The notes under the pieces: generated by a model
Seen by the model: only the letters and a program-made list of their open reading frames with translations
Database searches by the model: none
What the model was told of the DNA's origin: nothing
Source of the DNA: Deltaproteobacteria bacterium
GTDB taxonomy: Bacteria > Desulfobacterota > Desulfomonilia > Desulfomonilales > Desulfomonilaceae
Direction: 5' to 3'
DNA length: 43,144 nt
Assembly (NCBI GenBank): GCA_021777225.1
Contig: JAJYDQ010000035.1
Coordinates: forward strand, 1-43,144
In this document: in pieces, positions 15,087 through 22,771 of the stretch
How the letters are laid out: each line of letters begins with the position of its first letter
Numbering within the stretch: position 1 is the first letter of the stretch
Translations under genes and position numbers: made by a program

Positions 15087-15094
15087 GCTTCTGG

Positions 15095-15182
15095 GCCGAA
15101 GTGGTGGAACTTGGTAGACACACCATCTTGAGGGGGTGGCGGGCGAAAGCTCGTGCCGGTTCGAGTCCGGCCTTCGGCACCA
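15095..15182 (+). tRNA. tRNA-Leu (anticodon GAG)
   Basis: An 88-base class II tRNA. The acceptor GCCGAAG pairs with CTTCGGC, and CCA is encoded after the discriminator A. The anticodon stem is CCATC/GGTGG with loop TTGAGGG, giving GAG and decoding CUC/CUU. The variable arm CGGGCgaaaGCTCG is long, as expected for Leu. The T arm is CCGG-TTCGAGT-CCGG. Confidence 0.95.
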
Positions 15183-15198
15183 AAAACACCACAATCAC

Positions 15199-15224
15199 CC
15201 CGGTCCATTTCGACCGGGTTTTTT
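15199..15224 (+). terminator. Rho-independent terminator after tRNA-Leu
   Basis: CCCGGTC (15199-15205), a 6-base loop, GACCGGG (15212-15218) and then TTTTTT. It ends the single-tRNA transcript before the exonuclease gene. Confidence 0.9.
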
Positions 15225-15251
15225 GTTTAAAATTAGTAGAGGATCTATTTT

Positions 15252-16040
15252 ATGTCCAAGATTATTCGGATTTTGAGCTGGAATGTGAACGGGATCCGGG
15301 CTGTTCACAAAAAGGGATTCCTGGGCTGGCTGGCCAACGAACAACCGGATATTCTTTGCATTCAGGAAACTAAGGCTTCGACAGGACAATTGTCCGAAGA
15401 TCTTTTGACGCCAAGCGGCTATACATCATATTGGAGTAGCGCTGTTCGCAAGGGCTATAGCGGCGTGGCCATTTACACTAAAATTCCCGCCTTGAATGTA
15501 ACGACGTCCCTTGGCATCCCTGAATTCGACCAGGAAGGCAGGTTTCTGAGAGCTGATTTTGATGAATTCATTTTGATGAATGTTTATTTTCCTAACGGAA
15601 AAATGGGAACTGAACGGTTAAAATTCAAACTCGATTTTTACGATGTCTTCCTTGACTACATTGAAAGATTAAGACAGCAGAAGCGCAGTATAATTTTTGT
15701 CGGAGATGTCAATACCGCTCACCAGGAAATAGACCTTGCCAGACCCAAGGAGAATTCAAAGGTTTCGGGTTTCTTGCCGGTTGAAAGACAATGGATCGAT
15801 ACCACTGTCGCCAAAGGATATCTGGATACTTTCAGAAAACTAAACGGAGACCTAGTCAAGTACAGTTGGTGGGACATGAAAAGCGGAGCCAGAAACAGAA
15901 ATATCGGATGGAGAATAGATTACATCTTTGTAAGCGCCGATCTTGAAGAACGCCTCAGACAGGCCTTCATTCTTACGGACGTTCAAGGTTCAGATCACTG
16001 TCCTGTAGGTATAGATTTGGAGACGCAAACAGGATTCTGA
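15252..16040 (+). CDS. xth: Exodeoxyribonuclease III (AP endonuclease)
   Basis: A 262-residue Mg-dependent nuclease of base-excision repair that cleaves at abasic sites and trims 3' ends. Visible active-site motifs are LSWNVNGIR (8-16), ILCIQETKA (catalytic Glu, near 40), VGDVNTAH near 153, GWRIDYIF near 218 and GSDHCPV near 247 (catalytic Asp-His). The length is standard. It is a single-gene unit between the tRNA terminator and convergent hfq. Confidence 0.95.
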   Translation: MSKIIRILSWNVNGIRAVHKKGFLGWLANEQPDILCIQETKASTGQLSEDLLTPSGYTSYWSSAVRKGYSGVAIYTKIPALNVTTSLGIPEFDQEGRFLRADFDEFILMNVYFPNGKMGTERLKFKLDFYDVFLDYIERLRQQKRSIIFVGDVNTAHQEIDLARPKENSKVSGFLPVERQWIDTTVAKGYLDTFRKLNGDLVKYSWWDMKSGARNRNIGWRIDYIFVSADLEERLRQAFILTDVQGSDHCPVGIDLETQTGF

Positions 16041-16052
16041 TACGCGTCTCCA
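16018..16052 (+). terminator. Inverted repeat spanning the xth stop codon
   Basis: TGGAGACGC (16018-16026) and GCGTCTCCA (16044-16052), a perfect 9-bp stem with a 17-base loop that contains the stop codon. No U-run follows. Possible weak terminator or transcript end. Confidence 0.4.
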
Positions 16053-16138
16053 TAGTTTGACTCCTTGTTCGGTCGTCCCGCAGTGATTCGAGAGATCCTG
16101 TTTATAACCTATTATGCTAGAAGCTTAGTGTTTCAGGT

Positions 16139-16372
16139 TCAAACCAACCCCGGTATCTTAACACCGCTTTCCGCAGGCTTTATCAAAGACAGGGCGTGTT
16201 TGTACACCAGGTAGGTGTCCTCTGAATCTTCGACGATGATGCAAAAACTGTCGAAGCTCCGCACAAAGCCTTTTATTGAGCTACCGGATATCAGGACCGC
16301 TTCAATTTCAATTCTAGCTTTACGGACCTGGTTTAAAAATTGATCTTGAATATTAAAATGTGTCTTTGGCAT
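16139..16372 (-). CDS. hfq: RNA chaperone Hfq
   Basis: A 77-residue Sm-like protein that forms a hexameric ring and helps small RNAs pair with mRNAs. It has the usual NIQDQFLNQVRKARIEIEAVL start with the proximal-face Gln and Asp, and an Sm2 motif LVYKHALSLIKP (54-65), equal to the classic YKHA. It has a short tail, unlike the long E. coli tail. It lies 39 bases after miaA, the arrangement found in many proteobacteria, and has a GGGGGCGC ribosome-site-like run. Confidence 0.93.
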   Translation of the reverse strand: MPKTHFNIQDQFLNQVRKARIEIEAVLISGSSIKGFVRSFDSFCIIVEDSEDTYLVYKHALSLIKPAESGVKIPGLV

Positions 16373-16411
16373 TTCAGCGCCCCCTAATAAATAATCCCTC
16401 GAATTGAAATC

Positions 16412-17380
16412 TTAATTGTTCAAGACATTTTCAACTCGTTGGGGAAAATCTCGAACCGACTTTCGGTGTTCGAGAAAGTTATCAACCTCAACCCCGATAG
16501 TCGAGATTTCCTGAGGATCAAACCACCTTACATCGGGCTCAGACCTAAACCATGTCAATTGTCTCTTTGCATAATGGCGGGTGTCCCTTTTCATAAGCAG
16601 GGTAGCTTCTGCTATGTCCACCTCCCCTGCGAGGGCCATGCCAGCATGGCGGTAACCGATTGATTGCAGAGATTTTAATTTCCTGCTGTACCCTCGGTCA
16701 TATAAATTCTTTACTTCATCTAATAAACCACCATCCATCATGCTGTCTACCCTATCATTGATTGAACGATAAAGTTTTTCCCGTTCGGGTTTTAGACCCA
16801 GATAGAGAATATCGTAGGGACAGTCCCTCAAAGAGTGTTCTTTATGAAATTCTGAAATCGGTTTCCCTGTTAACTCGAAGACTTCCAAAGCCCTTAGGAT
16901 TCTTAAATAGTTATAGGGACCTATAGTTTTTGCCGATACAGGGTCTACGTTTTCAAGTTTTCTATATAATGCTTCGATCCCTTCTTTTCGCTCAGTTTCC
17001 AATAACCTTGACCTCAGAGCTAGGTCGGTCCTAGGAAGGTCAGCTATTCCACCTTTTAATAATCTAATATACAAACCTGTTCCCCCAACTACAAGCGGAA
17101 CCATAGACTTTTCAATAATTTTCGCTATTACGGTCCGAGCCTCTCTAACATAATCTCCTGCTGAGAACTCTTCGTCTGGATACCTGATGTCGATCATATA
17201 GTGGGGAACTCTCTGCCGTTCCAAAACAGTTGGTTTGGCTGAACCAATATCCAGATACCGGTATATCTGTACTGAATCCGCGGAAACTATCGCAACTCGC
17301 GACCTACGCGCCAATTCCAAAGCTACGGAGGTTTTACCCGAAGCCGTTGGACCCGCTACTATTACAACCCTGGGTTTCAT
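16412..17380 (-). CDS. miaA: tRNA dimethylallyltransferase MiaA
   Basis: A 322-residue enzyme that prenylates A37 of tRNAs reading UNN codons, using dimethylallyl diphosphate. Walker-like GPTASGKTS (10-18), SADSVQIYRYLDIGSAKPT (34-52) with the general-base Asp, and VVGGTGLYIRLL (97-108) are clear. The start overlaps the prmA stop as ATGA, indicating coupling, and hfq follows. Confidence 0.95.
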   Translation of the reverse strand: MKPRVVIVAGPTASGKTSVALELARRSRVAIVSADSVQIYRYLDIGSAKPTVLERQRVPHYMIDIRYPDEEFSAGDYVREARTVIAKIIEKSMVPLVVGGTGLYIRLLKGGIADLPRTDLALRSRLLETERKEGIEALYRKLENVDPVSAKTIGPYNYLRILRALEVFELTGKPISEFHKEHSLRDCPYDILYLGLKPEREKLYRSINDRVDSMMDGGLLDEVKNLYDRGYSRKLKSLQSIGYRHAGMALAGEVDIAEATLLMKRDTRHYAKRQLTWFRSEPDVRWFDPQEISTIGVEVDNFLEHRKSVRDFPQRVENVLNN

Positions 17381-18297
17381 GAAATATATTTAAGTCCTGC
17401 TCCCTGCTCGTCAGAGAAACCGTGTACGAATAGCCCCGCCCCCCATTCCCTGCCAACAATCTCTGTAAGGCAACGCAAATCGACATCTTGGAACGTTTCT
17501 TTAAGCTCTGTCCAGGTCTTTTGGGTAACCCCTGAAACAATGAGGTATTCTCGAAACATTTTCGAGATCTTTTCCGCATATTTTGTCAGAGTCGGGAAAT
17601 CCAGGTTGGCCACTACAACATCGGTTACACCATTTATGGAATCCAGATTCATCTCCTTGATTTCAATAGCTTGTCCTACGTCATTCAACAGTGAGTTTTT
17701 TCGCGCCGACTCCACCGCTTTGGGATCATTATCTACCGCCGTCACAGGACTTGCCCCCAATTTGTACGCCGCGATAGAGATGATTCCTGATCCACAACCG
17801 ATGTCGATCAAACTGCGCCCTCTCGAAAAGGAGACAATCTTGTCCAAAGCTTGTTCCATAAGCGTTAGACATCCTTGCGTGGTTTCGTGAGTCCCCGTGC
17901 CAAAAGCCTCAGCAGGTTCTATGATGATCAGGACCCTTCCTCCTAGCCGTTTGGGCCTATCCCAGGGAGGAGCGATGATTAATTTTGATCCAACTCTCAA
18001 AGGTTTGAATTTATCCTGCCAAGCAGTAGCCCAGTTTTCATATTTGAGGATACTGGTCTTGATTTTAGACTCCGGAATGTCGGGAAAGAAAAATTGCAGA
18101 TCTTTCAAAAAGTGTTCTAACTTTTCGTGGCATAAAGCCCAATCGTCCTTTTTTAAATAAGTTACGATCATGACTTTGCCCGCGTTTGAATCCTGAATTA
18201 GACAACCTTCCGGTATGATGTCCGAAATAAAGCTGGTGACGGAATCCTCAGCCTTGCGTGCCACTTCTATTTCTAATGTAATCCACTGCTCCGACAT
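17377..18297 (-). CDS. prmA: Ribosomal protein L11 methyltransferase PrmA
   Basis: A 306-residue AdoMet-dependent enzyme that trimethylates ribosomal protein L11. An N-terminal L11-recognition domain precedes the Rossmann domain with GTGTHETT (family hallmark), LIDIGCGSGIISIAAYKLG (AdoMet loop) and VVVANLDF in the position of the catalytic motif. I chose ATG 18297, which has TTGGAG upstream; the frame is open to 18348. It is the first gene of prmA-miaA-hfq. Confidence 0.9.
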   Translation of the reverse strand: MSEQWITLEIEVARKAEDSVTSFISDIIPEGCLIQDSNAGKVMIVTYLKKDDWALCHEKLEHFLKDLQFFFPDIPESKIKTSILKYENWATAWQDKFKPLRVGSKLIIAPPWDRPKRLGGRVLIIIEPAEAFGTGTHETTQGCLTLMEQALDKIVSFSRGRSLIDIGCGSGIISIAAYKLGASPVTAVDNDPKAVESARKNSLLNDVGQAIEIKEMNLDSINGVTDVVVANLDFPTLTKYAEKISKMFREYLIVSGVTQKTWTELKETFQDVDLRCLTEIVGREWGAGLFVHGFSDEQGAGLKYIS

Positions 18298-18465
18298 TTT
18301 GGCTCCAATCTTTGGAAACCATTCTACGCGTATTTTTAAAATACTCATAGATTGTTATAGCGTAGAGTGGCATTTTTGAGGGTCCGGATTGCAGACTGAC
18401 CCAGAGGTTCTATTTCTTCGTCAAGATTTAATCATAGAAGCAATCGTGATATAGGAGGCCGGAAA

Positions 18466-18621
18466 ATGTGGAAAAATCAATGCAAACGTCTGCGCCTCGA
18501 TGGGAAAAGACAAATCGAGGCGCTTATGCAAAACTATTGGTTTGGATTTATCAATTTGTTGATTTCATGCACTGCTGAGCTTGGTCGGAATATTGACGGT
18601 ATAGCTGTGTCATCTGAGTAG
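18466..18621 (+). CDS. Possible 51-residue small protein with an ideal ribosome site
   Basis: ATG 18466 is preceded by AGGAGG (18453-18458) at 7 bases. The frame runs 51 codons to TAG at 18619-18621 and overlaps the 3' end of the opposite-strand gene at 18551. Its first 25 codons are basic (MWKNQCKRLRLDGKRQIEAL). No family is recognised. The perfect ribosome site argues for translation. The overlap, and the strong hairpin at 18492-18523 within it, argue for caution. Confidence 0.3.
   Translation: MWKNQCKRLRLDGKRQIEALMQNYWFGFINLLISCTAELGRNIDGIAVSSE
18492..18523 (-). terminator. Strong 10-bp hairpin downstream of the 18551-18898 gene
   Basis: GCGCCTCGAT (18492-18501) and ATCGAGGCGC (18514-18523), a perfect stem with a 12-base loop. 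It lies 27 bases after the minus-strand stop. The minus-strand T-run comes about 12 bases later, so termination is likely but not textbook. Confidence 0.55.
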
Positions 18622-18898
18622 CCAACTGACGATTTTGATCATATTGCTGGAAAAGATTGTCCATAATTTGCGACATTCCAGTGGTTTGAGGTTGCTTTGC
18701 CATATTTTGAATTTGTTGCTGAAGACCTTGAGCAACAGTATTGTGCCAGGTAGCGCGCGATTGGTAGGAGCGAGCCGTGTTAACAAGTTCCTGACAAACA
18801 TTAAGCGCCATGGTACTGTCAGAGTAGACAGTATTTGTCGTGGGAAGGGTTAGGAGCATAAGAGCAAATAATAGCGATGCTATGAATTTGAGGCTCAT
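18551..18898 (-). CDS. Small secreted Gln-rich protein of unknown function
   Basis: 115 residues with a clear signal peptide (hydrophobic core about 7-19, cleavage likely near residue 27). The mature part is helical and rich in Gln, Met and Thr. It has one Cys near each end (NVCQEL near 35 and QQCMKS near 111), which could form a disulfide closing a helical hairpin. I recognise no family. It is a stand-alone gene with a following hairpin. Confidence 0.65.
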   Translation of the reverse strand: MSLKFIASLLFALMLLTLPTTNTVYSDSTMALNVCQELVNTARSYQSRATWHNTVAQGLQQQIQNMAKQPQTTGMSQIMDNLFQQYDQNRQLATQMTQLYRQYSDQAQQCMKSTN

Positions 18899-19104
18899 TC
18901 TGTCACCTCTTGTTTTTTATGGGTCTATAGCATTTTCTAGCATAGAATGCAACTATTTTATTAGTTTATTATTGTAGCTATCTTAAATAAGGACGTTTTT
19001 AACGTATTAGTTTTGTGATGCCTAAACAAGCTTAAAACCTTTTCTTTTATTGTTTTATAAATGCTATTGTTAATTTTTAGGTTAGATTTTTTTGGAGGAC
19101 TTCA

Positions 19105-20148
19105 ATGCAAGATCCGTTCAGAACTATCGAATGGAAAGACAATCACATAAGGCTATTGGATCAGACCCTGCTTCCAACGGAAGAAAGATATCAGGATATA
19201 TATGAAGTAGATGAACTATGCTCTGCCATAAAGAAACTTGCCGTTCGTGGAGCGCCCGCCATAGGGGTTGCTGCCGCCATGGGGATTGCCTTAGGTATGC
19301 TAAAAGCCCCAAGAGGAGACTCCGGCGCTATAGCGGGCCGTTTCAAGGCTTTGAGTTCACAGATTGCAGCGACACGACCTACCGCCGTTAATCTTTTCTG
19401 GGCATTGGACCGTATGAAATCCGTTTTTGACACAAACATGAATAATGACCTGAACCAAATCCAAAAGATTCTAATTCAGGAAGCTGTTTCAATAGAATCT
19501 GAGGACAGACGCCTATGCGTGAGTATAGGATTAGCTGGACGCGATCTTTTTCAAGACGGAGATGTGATCTTGACTCATTGCAACGCTGGTGGGCTTGCGA
19601 CAGCCGGTTATGGGACTGCCCTGGGTGTTGTTAGGGCAGCTTTTGAAGCCGGAAAGAACATACGAGTCTTTGCCGACGAAACAAGACCTCTGAATCAAGG
19701 ATCAAGAATAACAGCCTGGGAATTGATGAAATTGGGTATTCCAGTTACCCTTATCACGGACAATGCTGCAGGGGCATTAATGCAAGCCGGTGAGATAACC
19801 AAGGCCATTGTGGGAGCGGACAGGATTGCGGCAAATGGTGACACTGCAAATAAAATCGGCACATATTCCGTAGCTGTGTTGGCCCACCGTCACGACATAC
19901 CTTTCTATGTAGCGGCCCCGTTGTCAACAATAGACATGAAACTCGCCTCCGGAAAATCTATACCGATTGAGGAGCGCGACCCGATGGAAGTTACTCACAT
20001 TATTGGAGTTCCTGTTGCGCCACTCGGTGTTTCAGCCAGGAACATCGCTTTTGATGTGACACCGAATGAACTAATCGCAGGCATAATTACCGAAATGGGT
20101 GTGGCCCGAAAACCTTTTGAAACCTCGCTGCGCGCCCTATTTGTTTAG
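19105..20148 (+). CDS. mtnA: S-methyl-5-thioribose-1-phosphate isomerase
   Basis: A 347-residue enzyme of methionine salvage that converts methylthioribose-1-phosphate to methylthioribulose-1-phosphate. Hallmarks are VRGAPAIGVAAAMGIALG (49-66), HCNAGGLATAGYGTALGV (153-170, catalytic Cys), DETRPLNQGSR (191-201), DNAAGALM near 222 and GADRIAANGDTANKIGT near 239 (catalytic Asp). A GGAGG ribosome site precedes the ATG. No other salvage gene lies nearby; pncB follows by 19 bases. Confidence 0.93.
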   Translation: MQDPFRTIEWKDNHIRLLDQTLLPTEERYQDIYEVDELCSAIKKLAVRGAPAIGVAAAMGIALGMLKAPRGDSGAIAGRFKALSSQIAATRPTAVNLFWALDRMKSVFDTNMNNDLNQIQKILIQEAVSIESEDRRLCVSIGLAGRDLFQDGDVILTHCNAGGLATAGYGTALGVVRAAFEAGKNIRVFADETRPLNQGSRITAWELMKLGIPVTLITDNAAGALMQAGEITKAIVGADRIAANGDTANKIGTYSVAVLAHRHDIPFYVAAPLSTIDMKLASGKSIPIEERDPMEVTHIIGVPVAPLGVSARNIAFDVTPNELIAGIITEMGVARKPFETSLRALFV

Positions 20149-20167
20149 AGGAATTTTTAAAACAACA

Positions 20168-21751
20168 ATGAAACTTTCAATCCGTGACAAGAAGACCAAG
20201 ATGAAGTTGGACGCTCTGGAAATTGTTGATGAGGATTCCGGAACTGTAATTGCAAATCCCGGTACGGATATTGTTTTAAGCTGTTTAAGGAGAGAAAACC
20301 TTACACTTGATACTGATTTATACGAACTAACGATGTCCGCCGGTTATCGTATCCTTGGGCGTGGCGAGCGAACAGCCTGTTTTGATTTGTACTACAGGCA
20401 GAACCCGGATGATGGTGGTTTTTGCGTCTTTGCCGGGCTAGAAAGCGCTATTAGTTATATTAACAATTTGGCCATCTATCCAGATGATATTGAATACCTC
20501 TCGGGAACAGGGATCTTTTCAACTGAAGCCCTCAAGGCCATTGGAGTTGGGGTTAATTTCACCGGAGATGTTTGGGCGGTTCCGGAGGGAACCATCGTTT
20601 TTCCAAACGAACCTTTGATTAGGATCGTAGGTCCAATCTCAGAAGCTCAAATCCTGGAAACCACTTTGCTCGCACTGATAGGACATCAGACTCTCATCGC
20701 CACAAAGGCGGCCAGATTGTGTATTGCGGCCAAAAACGCCCCCGTGGTTGATTTTGGAACAAGACGGGCCCATGGAATTCAGGCGGCGCTGTACGGCGCC
20801 AGGGCCGCATACATCGGAGGGTGCGACGGCACCTCCAATGTTAAAGCAGGAAAGCTCTTCGGTATCCCGGTTAGAGGGACTCATGCTCATAGTTGGGTTG
20901 AAAGTTTTGAACATGAGGTCGATTCATTCCGAGGATTTAGCGATGTCTTTCCAGACAACTGCGTGCTTTTGGTAGATACTTATGACACCGTGCAAGGGAT
21001 TAAAAACGCTATTCAGGTTGGTATTGAGCTTAGACAAAGAGGAAAGAACCTCAACGGGATTAGGATTGACAGTGGAGACTTGGCCTATTATTCCAAAATC
21101 GCCAGACAAATGCTGAACGAAGCAGGTTTCAACCAAACCAGGATTCTTGCCAGCAGTGATCTGGACGAATGGCTTATTGAAAGTCTTAAACAACAAGGAG
21201 CCGAGATTGACATCTGGTGTGTGGGAACCAGGCTAATGACTTCATATCAAACCCCGGCATTGGGAGTAGTTTACAAACTAATGGCTGTCGATCACGGAGA
21301 TGGAAAGATTGTCCCAAGAATAAAGATTTCCCATAATCCCAATAAGGTCACCAACCCCGGCGTGAAGAAGATTGTTCGTTTTTACAACGGTGGAAACCGT
21401 ATGATTGGTGACCTGTTAACTCAGGTGGATGAGCCTGTTCCGCATTCAAGACCAGTCATGGCTCATCATCCGATGTATGATTATATGAAAAAAGTCTATA
21501 GACCGCCATTTAGGGCTAAAGAACTCATGGTTCCTATTTTCCTTAAAGGAAAACAAGTTTATAAATGTCCCCCATTAATAGACGTTAGGAACCGGGCCAT
21601 TGAACAGCTTGATTCTCTTGAACCTGAATTCAAGAGATTTTCCAATCCACATATATACAAGGTGTCTCTTTCAGAAAAGCTGTACCGTGTAAAAAAGAAC
21701 CTCCTGTCTTTTCACCGTGGCAAGTTAAAGTCCGAAAAAAGGGAATCTTAA
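20168..21751 (+). CDS. pncB: Nicotinate phosphoribosyltransferase
   Basis: About 527 residues. It converts nicotinate and PRPP to nicotinate mononucleotide in NAD salvage. LDTDLYELTMSAGY is the family opening, and DFGTRRAHGIQAALYGARAA carries the phosphorylatable His region. GTHAHSWVESF and RIDSGDLAYYS complete the active site. The family start motif lies about 40 residues after ATG 20168, so the extra N-terminus is either real or the true start is ATG 20201. It probably shares a transcript with mtnA. Confidence 0.92.
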   Translation: MKLSIRDKKTKMKLDALEIVDEDSGTVIANPGTDIVLSCLRRENLTLDTDLYELTMSAGYRILGRGERTACFDLYYRQNPDDGGFCVFAGLESAISYINNLAIYPDDIEYLSGTGIFSTEALKAIGVGVNFTGDVWAVPEGTIVFPNEPLIRIVGPISEAQILETTLLALIGHQTLIATKAARLCIAAKNAPVVDFGTRRAHGIQAALYGARAAYIGGCDGTSNVKAGKLFGIPVRGTHAHSWVESFEHEVDSFRGFSDVFPDNCVLLVDTYDTVQGIKNAIQVGIELRQRGKNLNGIRIDSGDLAYYSKIARQMLNEAGFNQTRILASSDLDEWLIESLKQQGAEIDIWCVGTRLMTSYQTPALGVVYKLMAVDHGDGKIVPRIKISHNPNKVTNPGVKKIVRFYNGGNRMIGDLLTQVDEPVPHSRPVMAHHPMYDYMKKVYRPPFRAKELMVPIFLKGKQVYKCPPLIDVRNRAIEQLDSLEPEFKRFSNPHIYKVSLSEKLYRVKKNLLSFHRGKLKSEKRES

Positions 21752-22079
21752 CTGCGTCCACTGTTCGAGCTTCCAATGCTGCTACGATAGTGATGGTCTC
21801 CATCAACAATTTATGGCGATTTAGGCGCCATTTGTTGGCTTGGGGGACCTCTTTCTGGGTGTAACACTTGACAAAGCGTTGAGTGGCGCCCAAATGATTG
21901 TCTCAGATTGAGTTATTTACGGAATTAATGAGATATTTACTAATTTATTGAAATAAATTAAGTCTTTTAGGTTGTAAAAACGTACATACACTGTCTTGAC
22001 CGAAAGTTGATTTATGCGTGAACGGACTTCAGCGCATCTTTAGGTTGGTTTTTGAATCGATTTTTGACAGATTTGAAAC
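21752..22079. other. 328-base gene-free stretch between pncB and grpE
   Basis: It has a short hairpin ATGGCG-N7-CGCCAT (21813-21831) followed by TTTGTT, a possible weak terminator for mtnA-pncB. A TTGACA hexamer stands at 21868-21873 without a good -10. I see no true CIRCE element. Nothing else is supported. Confidence 0.5.
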
Positions 22080-22712
22080 ATGGCGCATGAAGACAATCAT
22101 GTGGAGGTGAATGTGGTCAATAAAACTGACCCAAATGAGCATAATAGTAGAGAATCCGAAGTTTCCGGGCAGCTTCAGTCCCATATGCCGAATCAACTGA
22201 TGCCCATATCCGACGATAAGGCAGGCTCAAAAACTAGCTCTGACGAAAGCGGCGAAAACGTTATACAAGAAGCCCTTAAGGAGAGTCAGGAGAACCGTGA
22301 CAGATGGTTACGGGCAGTAGCGGATCTCGAAAATTTCAAGAAGCGTTCCGTGCAGGACCGGACGAAGATCCTTAAATACAAGGAAGAAGATCTTTTGAGA
22401 GAGCTGCTTCCTATTATTGATAACCTGGAAAGGGCGCTAACTCATGGGCATAAGGAGGACGAAACCAACCCCGTAACTCAGGGCGTAAAGATGGTGCTGG
22501 GAATGTTTAACGAGGTACTGAAGAAATACGGCGTTGTTGAACTTGACTCATCAGGAAAAACCTTTGATCCCCAGTTTCATGAAGCCATAGCTCAGGAACC
22601 ATCCCGGGATGTTAACCCTAATACCGTGACCAGGGAGCTTGAACGGGGCTACATGTACAAAGATAAATTGTTAAGACCGGCAAAAGTCGTTGTATCGATG
22701 CTTGCCAAATAA
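22080..22712 (+). CDS. grpE: Nucleotide exchange factor GrpE
   Basis: A 210-residue co-chaperone that releases ADP from DnaK. A long charged N-terminal tail (about 60 residues) precedes the coiled coil. The core has RDRWLRAVADLENFKKRS (helix) and LLPIIDNLERAL, followed by the beta domain ending in YMYKDKLLRPAKVVVS. It is followed by dnaK after 59 bases. hrcA and dnaJ are not in the window. Confidence 0.94.
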   Translation: MAHEDNHVEVNVVNKTDPNEHNSRESEVSGQLQSHMPNQLMPISDDKAGSKTSSDESGENVIQEALKESQENRDRWLRAVADLENFKKRSVQDRTKILKYKEEDLLRELLPIIDNLERALTHGHKEDETNPVTQGVKMVLGMFNEVLKKYGVVELDSSGKTFDPQFHEAIAQEPSRDVNPNTVTRELERGYMYKDKLLRPAKVVVSMLAK

Positions 22713-22771
22713 AATATTCAGAAATCAGATTTTAGGTTAACCGAAGTATTCAAATCGGCGAGGAGGCTAAA

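Larger units (their letters stand above)
14735..15094. other. 360-base gene-free stretch before tRNA-Leu
   Basis: It holds a small inverted repeat TAGCCC/GGGCTA (about 14752-14773), a perfect 9-bp hairpin at 14992-15013 and the tRNA promoter. The rest is AT-rich without a supported gene. Confidence 0.6.

Noticed and set aside
14972-15208. Minus-strand reading frames across tRNA-Leu (containing RRPDSNRHELSPATPSR)
   Set aside because: This is the well-known false protein made by translating the reverse strand of a tRNA-Leu gene.
21861-21888. CIRCE-like element (CACTT...GAGTG) before grpE
   Set aside because: The arms are imperfect and the total is 21 bases, not the 19 of CACTC-N9-GAGTG.
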